From an uncultured Ignavibacteria bacterium (GTDB lineage Bacteria; Bacteroidota; Ignavibacteria; Tepidaquicellales; Tepidaquicellaceae), in assembly GCA_937974175.1 (NCBI GenBank), contig CALJIG010000009.1:1-54213 (forward strand): 54,213 bases of DNA. Reading direction: 5' to 3'. Under the pieces are notes generated by a model. That model saw nothing but the letters and a program-made list of their open reading frames with translations, was not told the origin of the DNA and did not search any database. Shown in pieces: positions 1 to 6,605 of this stretch. The translations under genes were made by a program, and so were the position numbers. Each line of letters begins with the position of its first letter. The first letter of the stretch is position 1.

Positions 1-57
1 TTGATAAATAAAAATATTTACCATAAATTTGTATAGCATAAACATAAATGCCTAACT

Positions 58-477
58 ATGGAATCTTTAATTTCAAAATATAAATATCTCGATATAATGT
101 TTTGGGCAGGAGTTGTTGGTTATTTCATCCCGCCAATTTTTACTTTTGGATTCTTCATTGCATTATTTTCTGGTTTTGTTTACTTCGTGTTTTCAATCAC
201 TCAATTATTTAAATCGCTATCTTCCAAATCCGAGAAAAAGAACATTTCCGAAATAGAACTACCGGGTACTGTTAAGCAGTCAGGTTATAAATTTGAAACA
301 ATAAAATATGCTTTTTATTTTATTACCTGGCTGCTTTTTCTCTGTTTATTTTTTACTGAAGGCTATGCAAAACAATTTGGCCGTGTAATTTTTTTCCTAA
401 CAATTATAAGAGGCATAATAGCTGTATGGAGTTTCATAGCTAATAAAAAGCAAACAAACTCCGCGACTGAATTATAA
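58..477 (+). CDS. Small integral membrane protein, unknown function
   Basis: A 139-residue protein with about four hydrophobic segments (near residues 13-33, 34-50, 84-101 and 107-126) separated by a charged, lysine- and glutamate-rich loop around residues 54-70. No catalytic motif is visible. It lies 49 bp upstream of another small membrane protein in the same orientation. Both end in a pair of aromatic-rich helices followed by a lysine-rich tail, so they may be diverged duplicates forming a two-gene operon. No family was recognised; inner-membrane location is inferred from hydrophobicity only. Confidence 0.6.
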   Translation: MESLISKYKYLDIMFWAGVVGYFIPPIFTFGFFIALFSGFVYFVFSITQLFKSLSSKSEKKNISEIELPGTVKQSGYKFETIKYAFYFITWLLFLCLFFTEGYAKQFGRVIFFLTIIRGIIAVWSFIANKKQTNSATEL

Positions 478-526
478 AGAATCAAAATTTCATATTTTAA
501 TTTTGTATAAAAAACTTTGAATTATT

Positions 527-1123
527 ATGAATCCTGAACTTGTAAAGATCTCCCACCGCATAATAGCTATAGGGCTGATATTATTTCCGATAAGAAGATA
601 CACAACACAGATGTCATCAATAGAACTTGCCTTATGGATTTTAATTATGGGAAGCGCCGCCGTAATTTATTTTATAAATGCTTATCAGAAATCCGGTAAA
701 AAAGTTGAAGAGACTCAAGAACATGAAATAAAAGAAAATATCCCCCCTTATGAAAATCAGAAAAAGAAAACAGTAAGTTTTTTTCAAACACAAAAAATGG
801 AGAAGTTATTCTGGTTTTGTTTGCTATGTTTCTTTGGAAGCCGTTTATTTACACAGGAACTTGCAGCCCCTCTTTATTGGCTGGTAGTTCTTTTTGGCTT
901 ATTTCAATTCATTGTCTTAATAATCGCTTCGATAAAAAATAAAAGTGATGAAAAAAGTAACACTAAAACCGAAACTATACTTTTTTTAATAGTATGGCTT
1001 TGTTTTATTTATCAGTTGTTTGATTTTGATTATCACACTCTGGCCAACCTAATTGCGCTTATTGGGACACTAATAAGAATTTTTATCTACGTAACATTCC
1101 TATTTAAAAGAACAACTTCATAA
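527..1123 (+). CDS. Small integral membrane protein, unknown function
   Basis: A 198-residue protein with hydrophobic stretches near residues 10-24, 35-52, 91-107, 113-135 and 150-195 and a charged cytoplasmic-type loop (about residues 55-85) rich in K and E. Its second half resembles the C-terminal half of the upstream gene at 58-477: aromatic helix, a short FT(Q/E) turn, another helix, then a lysine/asparagine tail. Co-transcription is likely given the short spacer and shared strand. No enzymatic or transport signature was seen. Confidence 0.6.
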   Translation: MNPELVKISHRIIAIGLILFPIRRYTTQMSSIELALWILIMGSAAVIYFINAYQKSGKKVEETQEHEIKENIPPYENQKKKTVSFFQTQKMEKLFWFCLLCFFGSRLFTQELAAPLYWLVVLFGLFQFIVLIIASIKNKSDEKSNTKTETILFLIVWLCFIYQLFDFDYHTLANLIALIGTLIRIFIYVTFLFKRTTS

Positions 1124-1310
1124 TTGTGTAGCGCTTGAGTATTGACATCGCCCCGCCGACTTTCTGCACTTCACCAAAAACACCTACAATTGTTTCAACG
1201 GGGTCGATTTCTCTCTTTGTACTTTACAATTAATATTTCACTTTAATGATGTTTGTTGGCGAAGAACACCAACCACGGCTGAATATTATCTGAAAAAGAA
1301 TTGAAATCTT

Positions 1311-1605
1311 TTATAGCCCCATTGCATATGCAATCATAGTTCCAATCGTAAGCTTTGCAAAAACATCTGCAAATTTTTGAAAGTCTGAACGCTGCTCTAT
1401 GAATTTCTTTATATCTTCTTCCGTAACAGGTTTATATGAACTTGAATCAGGATCTCCTATTCTCTTATTAAAATTGTCTATTGAGTCCGTGAAAGCAGCA
1501 AACTTTGTATTTGCGGCAGCAAATAAAGAATCAGATTTTGAAAGTGTATTTAAAAATTTGTTGTAATTTAAATCTAATAACTGAATTTTGTATATTTTTT
1601 TCCAT
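1311..1605 (-). pseudogene. Small protein with apparent single-base frameshift
   Basis: Reading the minus strand into the stop at 1311-1313 gives about 97 uninterrupted, protein-like codons ending in FAKLTIGTMIAYAMGL, but no start codon exists in that frame before an upstream stop. An ATG at 1605-1603 lies in a different frame and is followed by a run of seven A (positions 1595-1601 on the plus strand are T). Removing one A joins the ATG to the long frame and gives a protein beginning MEKIYKIQLLDLNYNKFL. This is either a broken gene, a homopolymer sequencing error or slippage. The product has an amphipathic N-terminal part and a short hydrophobic tail; no family recognised. Confidence 0.5.
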
Positions 1606-1669
1606 TTCTAAGAATTAGGTTGATTATTATATTGCCATATATTATTTTGGTATATAAATAAAGGGTAAT

Positions 1670-2023
1670 ATGACTTCACACGGTAACGATTTTTTTATTT
1701 GGGTTTTGCAATTATTTATTCTTTATTTAGTATTTGCAATTAGAGAAGGTGGAATTGATAATGTAAAAACTTATAATAGCAAAATACGAAAAAACTACAG
1801 AGGTATTACTTCCGGCTTCAAAATCTTTTTTTCTGCTGAAGGGCCTGATAGTAAAGTTAGTAAAACCCGAATAGCCCTTGCCTTATTTTATGCAATTTGC
1901 AGTTTAATCTTATTTCCAATACTTGATATAAATAATATTAATGCTTTCATTTCAATGGCAATTATTTATGCAATTGGTTTTATTTTTATTTTTATTTCAT
2001 CCAGAATTACTAAAGTAAATTAA
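1670..2023 (+). CDS. Small membrane protein, unknown function
   Basis: A 117-residue protein with hydrophobic segments near residues 8-23, 67-85 and 90-110. The loop between the first two is basic and polar. Its start follows an AAAGGGTAAT stretch that could serve as a ribosome binding site. It is flanked by two tiny minus-strand genes, so it is probably monocistronic. No known domain was recognised. Confidence 0.5.
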   Translation: MTSHGNDFFIWVLQLFILYLVFAIREGGIDNVKTYNSKIRKNYRGITSGFKIFFSAEGPDSKVSKTRIALALFYAICSLILFPILDINNINAFISMAIIYAIGFIFIFISSRITKVN

Positions 2024-2045
2024 ACAGGAAAAAATTCTAAAATAT

Positions 2046-2186
2046 TTATATCGCCAGAGCATACGTTTTTTCTTTATTTTCTATAAAGTCAATTGTAAGT
2101 CCCCCTCCGTTTATCCATTCAAAAAATCCTGTACCGAATTTATTTACAACAGATTTTTTCACAACGTACTCTTCCGGTGTTAGCAT
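2046..2186 (-). CDS. 46-residue hypothetical protein
   Basis: An ATG at 2186 opens a 46-codon frame that reads MLTPEEYVVKKSVVNKFG and ends in YALAI. Composition is normal for a soluble protein (E, K, N rich with a central FFEWINGGG turn), and the other frames have no such quality. It is convergent with the small membrane gene ending at 2023 and divergent from the hydrolase at 2280. It might be a remnant of a larger gene. No family recognised. Confidence 0.4.
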   Translation of the reverse strand: MLTPEEYVVKKSVVNKFGTGFFEWINGGGLTIDFIENKEKTYALAI

Positions 2187-2240
2187 TGCGTGTCATTATC
2201 GGTATCATCAAATCAAACCAAATAAACTTTTTATAAACTA

Positions 2241-2277
2241 AAAGAGTTAAAATGATAGAACATCAAATTAACTCTTT
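2241..2277 (+). promoter_or_regulatory. Inverted repeat just before the hydrolase start codon
   Basis: AAAGAGTTAA (2241-2250) and TTAACTCTTT (2268-2277) form a perfect 10-bp stem with a 17-nt loop; the right arm ends 2 nt before the ATG at 2280. In mRNA it could mask the translation start, or in DNA it could be an operator. Similar geometry recurs at 36795, 38023, 46799 and 49198. Confidence 0.5.
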
Positions 2278-2279
2278 AT

Positions 2280-3260
2280 ATGAAAATACGATTTCCATTC
2301 CTTCTCACAATCCTTGCCCTGACTCTTTTTATAATATCAGATACAAAATCACAAACTGACCCTAATAAAGTCGGGTACCCCTATGAAGTAAAATATTTTC
2401 CGCTTGAAATAGAGAACCAATCTCTTCAGATGGCATATATGGATGTTGAGCCGGCAAACTATAACGGGAAGAATGTAATTCTTTTTCATGGAAAAAATTT
2501 TAACGGTTATTACTGGAAAGATGTTATACAGTTCCTTGTTGAAGACGGTTACAGAGTAATTGTCCCAGACCAGATAGGCTGGGGAAGATCTTCCGCGCCG
2601 AATATTCATTACAGTTTTCATCTGCTTGCAGAGAACAGCAGCAAACTTCTTGACCATCTAGGAATAAATAAAGTAAATGCCATAGGTCATTCAATGGGCG
2701 GAATGCTTGCAGCGCGCTTTGCAATAATGTATCCTGAAACAGTTGAAAAAATTATTTTTGAAAATCCTATAGGACTTGAAGACTACAGAACGTTCGTCCC
2801 CTATTTAACACTTCCCGAACTTTTACAAAAAGAACAAGCTGCAACTTATGAGAGCATGAAAAAATATCAGATGACATATTATCCTGTATGGAAGCCTGAG
2901 TACGAGCAGTATGTAAAAGCACAGGCAGAGCAATTATACAAACAGAATCATTCTGAAATTGCCCTGGCTAATGCACTCACAACGCAGATGGTTTATGAGC
3001 AGCCCGTTGTTTATGAATTCAAAAATATAAAAGCTCCGGCTTTGCTTATCATCGGCCAGGAAGATAGAACTATCATAGGTAAAGATAAACTTCCGCAGGA
3101 AATGAAAGTAAAATACGGACAATATCCCCTGCTTGGTAAAAAGATTTCCGGCGAAATTCCAAACTCAAAATTAATTGAGCTTGAAGGAGTCGGGCATATA
3201 CCGCACGTTCAGGTTCTTCCTGAATTTAAAAAAGCGGTGCAGGAATTTCTGAAGAATTAA
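2280..3260 (+). CDS. Exported alpha/beta-fold hydrolase
   Basis: A 326-residue alpha/beta hydrolase with an N-terminal signal peptide (about residues 1-24, hydrophobic core then TKSQ). The oxyanion-side motif is HGKNFNGYYW at 70-79. The nucleophile elbow GHSMGG puts Ser138 at the apex. Asp262 in GQEDRT and His306 in GVGHIPH complete a plausible catalytic triad. Size and motif spacing fit the haloalkane dehalogenase/epoxide hydrolase-like superfamily. The substrate cannot be told from sequence; esterase or lactonase activity in the periplasm is the likeliest broad role. The gene stands alone on the plus strand, convergent with the phage-like block, and its stop is 2 nt from the end of the -1 chaperone frame. 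Confidence 0.9.
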   Translation: MKIRFPFLLTILALTLFIISDTKSQTDPNKVGYPYEVKYFPLEIENQSLQMAYMDVEPANYNGKNVILFHGKNFNGYYWKDVIQFLVEDGYRVIVPDQIGWGRSSAPNIHYSFHLLAENSSKLLDHLGINKVNAIGHSMGGMLAARFAIMYPETVEKIIFENPIGLEDYRTFVPYLTLPELLQKEQAATYESMKKYQMTYYPVWKPEYEQYVKAQAEQLYKQNHSEIALANALTTQMVYEQPVVYEFKNIKAPALLIIGQEDRTIIGKDKLPQEMKVKYGQYPLLGKKISGEIPNSKLIELEGVGHIPHVQVLPEFKKAVQEFLKN

Positions 3261-3262
3261 GG

Positions 3263-3822
3263 TTAATCATAATTCTGCGCGTACCACTGTGTGAAATTCT
3301 CTTTTTCTTTTATGATAAGATAGATGCCTGCCTCACTCACTTTCATTTTTTTTGCAGAGGGAAATTTATTAAAATCTCCCTCGCAAATTCTATAGAGAAC
3401 GTCTTCAAAAGTATTGTTTAAGAATCCTGTTTCGTACTTTCCTGCATCACATCTGAATCTGATGATAGAGGGTTCATTGTCGTCATATCCGCTGCGCTCC
3501 TTAAAGCTCTTAATAAGTCCAGAGCTATAGGATTTAAAATAAAAAAATCGGTTACTACTTCCTTCAGCTCAGAGTTTTTCAGCTTTGAAAAATTTTTGAT
3601 TTCTTCTTCACTATTGATAGAAAAAATAATGCTAAGAAATTTTTCAATCAGTTTATTCTCGCTGAGAGTTTTAATAAGATCGGCAATAGTTGTAGCACCG
3701 AGGTCAGTCAGGTTAACGGATTTGATTAAGTCCATTATTCTGTAATCCTGCTCAAGAGTGAGTTCTTCCTGCGAAGCTTCAAGCCCGCAGGAGAATTTGT
3801 ATTGTTTAATGTTTTCTTCCAA
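3263..3822 (-). CDS. Predicted -1 frameshift product of the tail chaperone (gpGT-like)
   Basis: If ribosomes slip -1 at 3547-3541, 94 residues of the 0 frame are joined to 92 residues of the overlapping frame, ending ENFTQWYAQNYD at the stop at 3263-3265. The -1 frame has a TGA about 27 nt upstream of the slippery run, no stop after it, and no ATG at its beginning, so it is best explained as a frameshift extension. Its C-terminal half (KYETGFLNNTFEDVLYRIC, then a basic helix) is of protein quality. In lambda and many other tailed phages the G/GT chaperone pair is made by a -1 shift. An ordinary frameshift mutation is the alternative. Confidence 0.5.
3418..3822 (-). CDS. Putative phage tail assembly chaperone (gpG-like, 0 frame)
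   Basis: A 134-residue, mostly helical acidic protein whose start (ELTLEQDYRIMDLIKSV) and size fit tail assembly chaperones encoded after the tail-tube gene. It follows a tube candidate and a fibre-like gene on the same strand. Codons 93-94 (TTT TTT preceded by T) form a T_TTT_TTT slippery heptamer, and a -1 frame without stops runs on to 3263. The 0-frame product after that point (ILNPIALDLLRALRSAADM...) still looks protein-like, so both products may be made. The tape-measure gene normally found next is absent. Family assignment is by size, position and frameshift layout rather than by a diagnostic motif. Confidence 0.6.
   Translation of the reverse strand: MEENIKQYKFSCGLEASQEELTLEQDYRIMDLIKSVNLTDLGATTIADLIKTLSENKLIEKFLSIIFSINSEEEIKNFSKLKNSELKEVVTDFFILNPIALDLLRALRSAADMTTMNPLSSDSDVMQESTKQDS
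3541..3547 (-). promoter_or_regulatory. Candidate -1 ribosomal slippery heptamer
   Basis: The coding strand reads GAT TTT TTT ATT in the chaperone 0 frame, giving the heptamer T_TTT_TTT in X_XXY_YYZ register. The -1 frame downstream is open for 92 codons. A purine-rich AAGGAG lies about 40 nt downstream rather than upstream, so no classic Shine-Dalgarno stimulator was identified. Confidence 0.5.
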
Positions 3823-3841
3823 GTTTAGTATAGTTTAATTT

Positions 3842-4261
3842 TTATGGAGCAATGTAGATTGCTTTCCAGTCAGTTGTTGTTGTTGTATCGGCCGCAATAA
3901 AAATATCTCCCGAGGTAGTATTGATGTAAATAGAACCTTTCTTTGAAGGAGCTGCTGCCGGATCCGAACTGCCCGTACTGACCTGAGGTACATCATGAAG
4001 GAACTGCGCCTTTGTGCAAGCTTTTTTCTTATTGCTGTCAGATGAATCTTCAAGCATAAGCAGATCGTTATTACTGATTACTGACTTTGCTGTAACAGAA
4101 CTTATCTCTGACGGTTTATCCGTTCGCAAAGTTTTGCTTAATAGATTTTCAAGTTTAAGTTTATATGTTACTCCTTCAGATACTAAAGGGATATAAGCTC
4201 CATCAGGAAAGACTTCCAGATCAGCAAATTCAGTCAGCTCTGATATTTTTTTTGATGCCAT
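3842..4261 (-). CDS. Phage tail-fibre/head-fibre-like protein
   Basis: A 139-residue protein beginning MASKKISELTEFADLEVF and continuing PDGAYIPLVSEGVTYKLKLENL. The pattern KISELxxxxxxxxxAxIPxVxxGxTxKxxxxxL is common at the N terminus of phage fibre-type proteins and virion-associated repeats. The C-terminal part (SKKGSIYINTTSGDIFIAADT...WKAIYI) resembles the beta-rich tips of such proteins. It sits between a pentapeptide-repeat gene and the chaperone, 19 bp from the latter. The start codon is supported by the family-like N terminus. Receptor binding is inferred, not shown. Confidence 0.65.
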   Translation of the reverse strand: MASKKISELTEFADLEVFPDGAYIPLVSEGVTYKLKLENLLSKTLRTDKPSEISSVTAKSVISNNDLLMLEDSSDSNKKKACTKAQFLHDVPQVSTGSSDPAAAPSKKGSIYINTTSGDIFIAADTTTTTDWKAIYIAP

Positions 4262-4284
4262 AGAGTTTAATAAAGTTTATATAA

Positions 4285-4935
4285 TTATCCTATAGGATTT
4301 CCATCCACCCAGATAGTTGTTTCAGGATCCCAGTGCCCATCCCCGACAACTGATTTGAAGGATGACTTTGTATTGGCGGAGAGGGGAAGAGTAGCGCCGG
4401 TAAGATCTGTTCCCCGGAAGTCAGCGTTTGACAGATTAGCATCTGTTAAATCTACTACTTGCATATTAACAACATTCAAAAACCCCCCAGTCAATATAGT
4501 TTTTTTCATGTTTGAACCAGAAAGATTCGAACCATTAAAATATACATTACTAAAATTAGCATTTTCAAAATCAGCATTCGGAAGATAGCATCCTTGGAAT
4601 GAAGATCCTGAAAAATTAGTATAAGCAAAATCCATATTAGCTAAATCATTGTTTCCTGATTCCAACATTAAATTATATACATTCATCAAATAATCCCCCT
4701 TCACATTATACATCAGAGCATTCATTGAGTGAAATAATTCACTTTCGCTATATTCTTTCACAAATCCTTTTATAAAGTATACATTTTCCTGTAAAGCTGT
4801 ATTATCGTCCTGCGGATCTGTAACTCTTGAAATTACTTTTACTATCTCCGATGAATCGCCCCTAGTTCCATTTAAAAAAAATATTGTATCACCAACTTGA
4901 TATAACGATTTTTGGGGTCTGCCGCTTAGTGCCAT
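4285..4935 (-). CDS. Pentapeptide-repeat protein fused to a small phage domain
   Basis: A 216-residue protein in two parts. Residues 1-75 (QVGDTIFFLNG...ISRVTDPQDDNTA...VYFIKGFVKEYSESELF) match the pattern of the separate 85-residue protein at 5540-5797 (QVGATAYFVYN...VSEITDQDDNGTA...FYFLEGYTEPFESSVLY). Residues about 95-185 are pentapeptide repeats with A(D/N)(L/F)xx periodicity, predicted to form a right-handed quadrilateral beta-helix. The last 30 residues (SFKSVVGDGHWDPETTIWV) match the end of the other pentapeptide protein at 8681-9283. No known enzymatic motif. A virion decoration or fibre role is inferred from position. Confidence 0.75.
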   Translation of the reverse strand: MALSGRPQKSLYQVGDTIFFLNGTRGDSSEIVKVISRVTDPQDDNTALQENVYFIKGFVKEYSESELFHSMNALMYNVKGDYLMNVYNLMLESGNNDLANMDFAYTNFSGSSFQGCYLPNADFENANFSNVYFNGSNLSGSNMKKTILTGGFLNVVNMQVVDLTDANLSNADFRGTDLTGATLPLSANTKSSFKSVVGDGHWDPETTIWVDGNPIG

Positions 4936-4962
4936 TTTTTTTTATTTAAATATTAGTAAATA

Positions 4963-5505
4963 TTATTTTGTTGCTTTTCCTGGACCTTCAATTATTATGT
5001 AAAAATTATTTTTACTTTCATAATATGGATTCGTTGTTGTCCATACTTCACAACCTTGTGGTAAATCTTGAATATTCCCGGCATTTATCCAGTAATTTCC
5101 CGGCTGGGGAAGAACTGACATTTCTAAAACAATATTCATAGGATTATCCGGATTCTTTAAGGTCATATTAGGAATCACATTAACTTCTTTAAAATAAAAT
5201 GCCTGTGGTTTTCCATCTACTATTCCGTTGTAATAATAAACCGGAAATATTCCGCCTCTTAACGAATCTATAAGCTCAAGTTCTTCTTTCGATGTCTGAG
5301 CAAGCGTAACTGACATCTTCACTTTTCTTTTTCCGTCAAGATCAAGTGTTGTACCATCTGCGAATGTTACTTCCTGTGAATCTGTTTTATCCTCTATAGT
5401 GCCGGTTATCATGTGACCAAGATTCTGCCATCCACCCGGAAATTTAACCTGAAGATTGTTCCCTCCGAACATTCTTATCTTTTTTGAATTTTTTCCTAAA
5501 GCCAT
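4963..5505 (-). CDS. Putative phage tail tube protein
   Basis: A 180-residue protein from the ATG at 5505. An ATG at 5565 in the same frame would overlap the upstream gene and add a basic, unlikely leader. The sequence is beta-rich: NLQVKFPGGWQNLGHMITGTIEDKTDSQEVTFADGT, then a KVKMSVTLAQTSKEELELIDSL segment and a C-terminal strand pair with many Asn and Tyr residues. Length, the DGT turn and position two genes before the chaperone suit a tail tube protein. No unique motif proves this. The MALGK start resembles the MALSG start of the next gene, perhaps by chance. Confidence 0.5.
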   Translation of the reverse strand: MALGKNSKKIRMFGGNNLQVKFPGGWQNLGHMITGTIEDKTDSQEVTFADGTTLDLDGKRKVKMSVTLAQTSKEELELIDSLRGGIFPVYYYNGIVDGKPQAFYFKEVNVIPNMTLKNPDNPMNIVLEMSVLPQPGNYWINAGNIQDLPQGCEVWTTTNPYYESKNNFYIIIEGPGKATK

Positions 5506-5539
5506 TTTTGATTTTTTTTTAAAATTTGAAATTATTTTT

Positions 5540-5797
5540 TTACAAACTATCTGCTGCACTTCCAAGATTATTTTTTAAATCTACTTTCGCAGAATACAAT
5601 ACTGAGCTTTCAAAGGGTTCTGTATAACCTTCCAGAAAATAAAATACTCTTTCTTCTGCAGTGCCGTTGTCATCCTGATCAGTAATTTCTGATACTGTCT
5701 TTATTACTTTTGCTGACCTAGGAGTATTGTTGTAAACAAAGTATGCTGTTGCTCCTACCTGTAATGGCGTAACGCTTGGTTTATTAGTTATTGGCAT
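5540..5797 (-). CDS. Small phage protein, domain shared with 4285-4935
   Basis: An 85-residue protein with a QVGATAYFVYNNTPRSAKVIKTVSEI core, a D-x-DDNGTAEE loop and a VFYFLEGYTEPFESSVLY end. This is a free-standing copy of the N-terminal domain of the pentapeptide protein two genes downstream. The SH3-like strand pattern (Q-V-G-x-x-x-Y/F-F then V-I-K-x-V-S) is suggestive but unproven. It lies 34 bp upstream of the tube candidate and probably belongs to the virion. Function unknown. Confidence 0.65.
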   Translation of the reverse strand: MPITNKPSVTPLQVGATAYFVYNNTPRSAKVIKTVSEITDQDDNGTAEERVFYFLEGYTEPFESSVLYSAKVDLKNNLGSAADSL

Positions 5798-5812
5798 CTT
5801 ATTTTTTTAATC

Positions 5813-6052
5813 TTATTTTTTTGTTTTGTAAATTTCTTTTATTTCTTCATCATACAATTCAAATTTTTTATTCATTGTAATTTTCATCTCATTCATTGTT
5901 TCGCTTATATGGCAGTACTCTGCTCTAATGGATTCTATTTCTGATTTCATTTCAAAAAAACCTCCCATTATTCCGCATGCCATAATAAGAATTTTAATAA
6001 ATTCCCATGTGAAGTATTTTGACAAATTACCAGTGTTGTTTTCCGGCGGCAT
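5813..6052 (-). CDS. Membrane-anchored coiled-coil phage protein (lysis-type candidate)
   Basis: A 79-residue protein with one hydrophobic helix (about residues 17-33, FIKILIMACGIMGGFF) followed by a charged heptad-like region (EMKSEIESIRAEY...MNEMKITMNKKFELYDEEIKEIY). One transmembrane helix plus a coiled coil is common in phage holin accessory or spanin-like proteins. It is the last of a run of four short genes that follow the exported fibre-like protein. Assignment to lysis is inference from architecture and from the endolysin at 8098-8667. Confidence 0.55.
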   Translation of the reverse strand: MPPENNTGNLSKYFTWEFIKILIMACGIMGGFFEMKSEIESIRAEYCHISETMNEMKITMNKKFELYDEEIKEIYKTKK

Positions 6053-6074
6053 GTTTTAAACTGTTTTTATTTTT

Positions 6075-6233
6075 CTATTTTTTTCCGGCATCACTTGCTG
6101 AAAGCCCCGTAATTAGTCCGCCTATTCCTAAGCATATATATCCGGCGCTTTGCAGTACTCTTCCGTTAGAACTTACTAAGGCAGTACCAAGTGCCATTAG
6201 CAGTCCTCCTATTGTTGTTTTCCAGTTTTGCAT
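6075..6233 (-). CDS. 52-residue hydrophobic phage protein (holin-like)
   Basis: A short frame starting ATG at 6233 directly after the TAA of the previous gene (stop and start abut). It encodes MQNWKTTIGGLLMALGTALV, then a polar SSNGRVLQS turn and a second glycine-rich hydrophobic segment (AGYICLGIGGLITGL), ending in DAGKK. Two short helices with a tight turn fit a class II holin or a similar small pore. Start-stop abutment, normal composition and consistent strand support it as a real gene. Confidence 0.55.
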   Translation of the reverse strand: MQNWKTTIGGLLMALGTALVSSNGRVLQSAGYICLGIGGLITGLSASDAGKK

Positions 6234-6374
6234 TTATTTCTCCTTAGATTTAAAAATTGCAAATATCGAAATAAATATATTTGCCAGCTTTTCTAAAATT
6301 CCTACACTCTCTTTTACATCTTTTAAAGTTTCGGAGTTTATCTGTGCTGAATTTATTTTATCTTTTACTTTCAT
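6234..6374 (-). CDS. 46-residue phage protein
   Basis: An ATG at 6374 overlaps the TGA of the preceding gene by 4 nt (ATGA arrangement), and the stop abuts the next ATG. The product is MKVKDKINSAQINSETLKDV followed by a short amphipathic-hydrophobic helix (ILEKLANIFISIFAIFK) and a lysine-rich end. AAGGAGAAATAA at its 3' end supplies a Shine-Dalgarno for the following gene. It is likely part of the same translationally coupled lysis-type cassette. Function unknown. Confidence 0.55.
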   Translation of the reverse strand: MKVKDKINSAQINSETLKDVKESVGILEKLANIFISIFAIFKSKEK

Positions 6375-6604
6375 TTACTTTCCTGTCTTATTTTTTTTTC
6401 TTCCAGCTCAATGTATTTGTTTAACAGGTCAATGCACCACTGTAGTCCGATATATTGATTCTTAGTCGGGACTGTTTCCTGCAGTTTGATAAAATAGTCC
6501 CTGTCTGAAATGAACATCTTATAATACAGACTATCTGTTGAAGTTTGCGCAAATGAAACAGTGCACGCAATAAGTATAATTATTGTTAAAATTTTTTTTA
6601 TCAT
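6371..6604 (-). CDS. Small exported protein of the phage block
   Basis: A 77-residue protein with a clear signal peptide (MIKKILTIIILIACTVSFAQ, cleavage likely after the AFAQ-like end) and a short mature part rich in charged helices (STDSLYYKMFISDRDYF...CIDLLNKYIELEEKKIRQESK). Signal-peptide proteins of this size in phage lysis cassettes are often spanin-like; no lipobox is present. It overlaps the next gene by 4 nt and follows the exported fibre-like gene by 1 nt. Function inferred only. Confidence 0.6.
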   Translation of the reverse strand: MIKKILTIIILIACTVSFAQTSTDSLYYKMFISDRDYFIKLQETVPTKNQYIGLQWCIDLLNKYIELEEKKIRQESK

Positions 6605-6605
6605 T

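Noticed and set aside
1190..1300. Possible repeat with GTTGGCGAAGAACACCAACC and ACGGCTG
   Set aside because: The hairpin is short, and only a loosely similar segment near 23038 was found; too weak to list as a feature.
2349..3122. Minus-strand frames inside the hydrolase gene
   Set aside because: They lie antisense to a gene with an intact catalytic triad and full length, and show no recognisable features.
6019..6465. 148-codon plus-strand frame rich in Phe and Cys
   Set aside because: It lies opposite four short minus-strand phage genes with abutting starts and stops; the composition is that of reverse-read AT-rich coding DNA.
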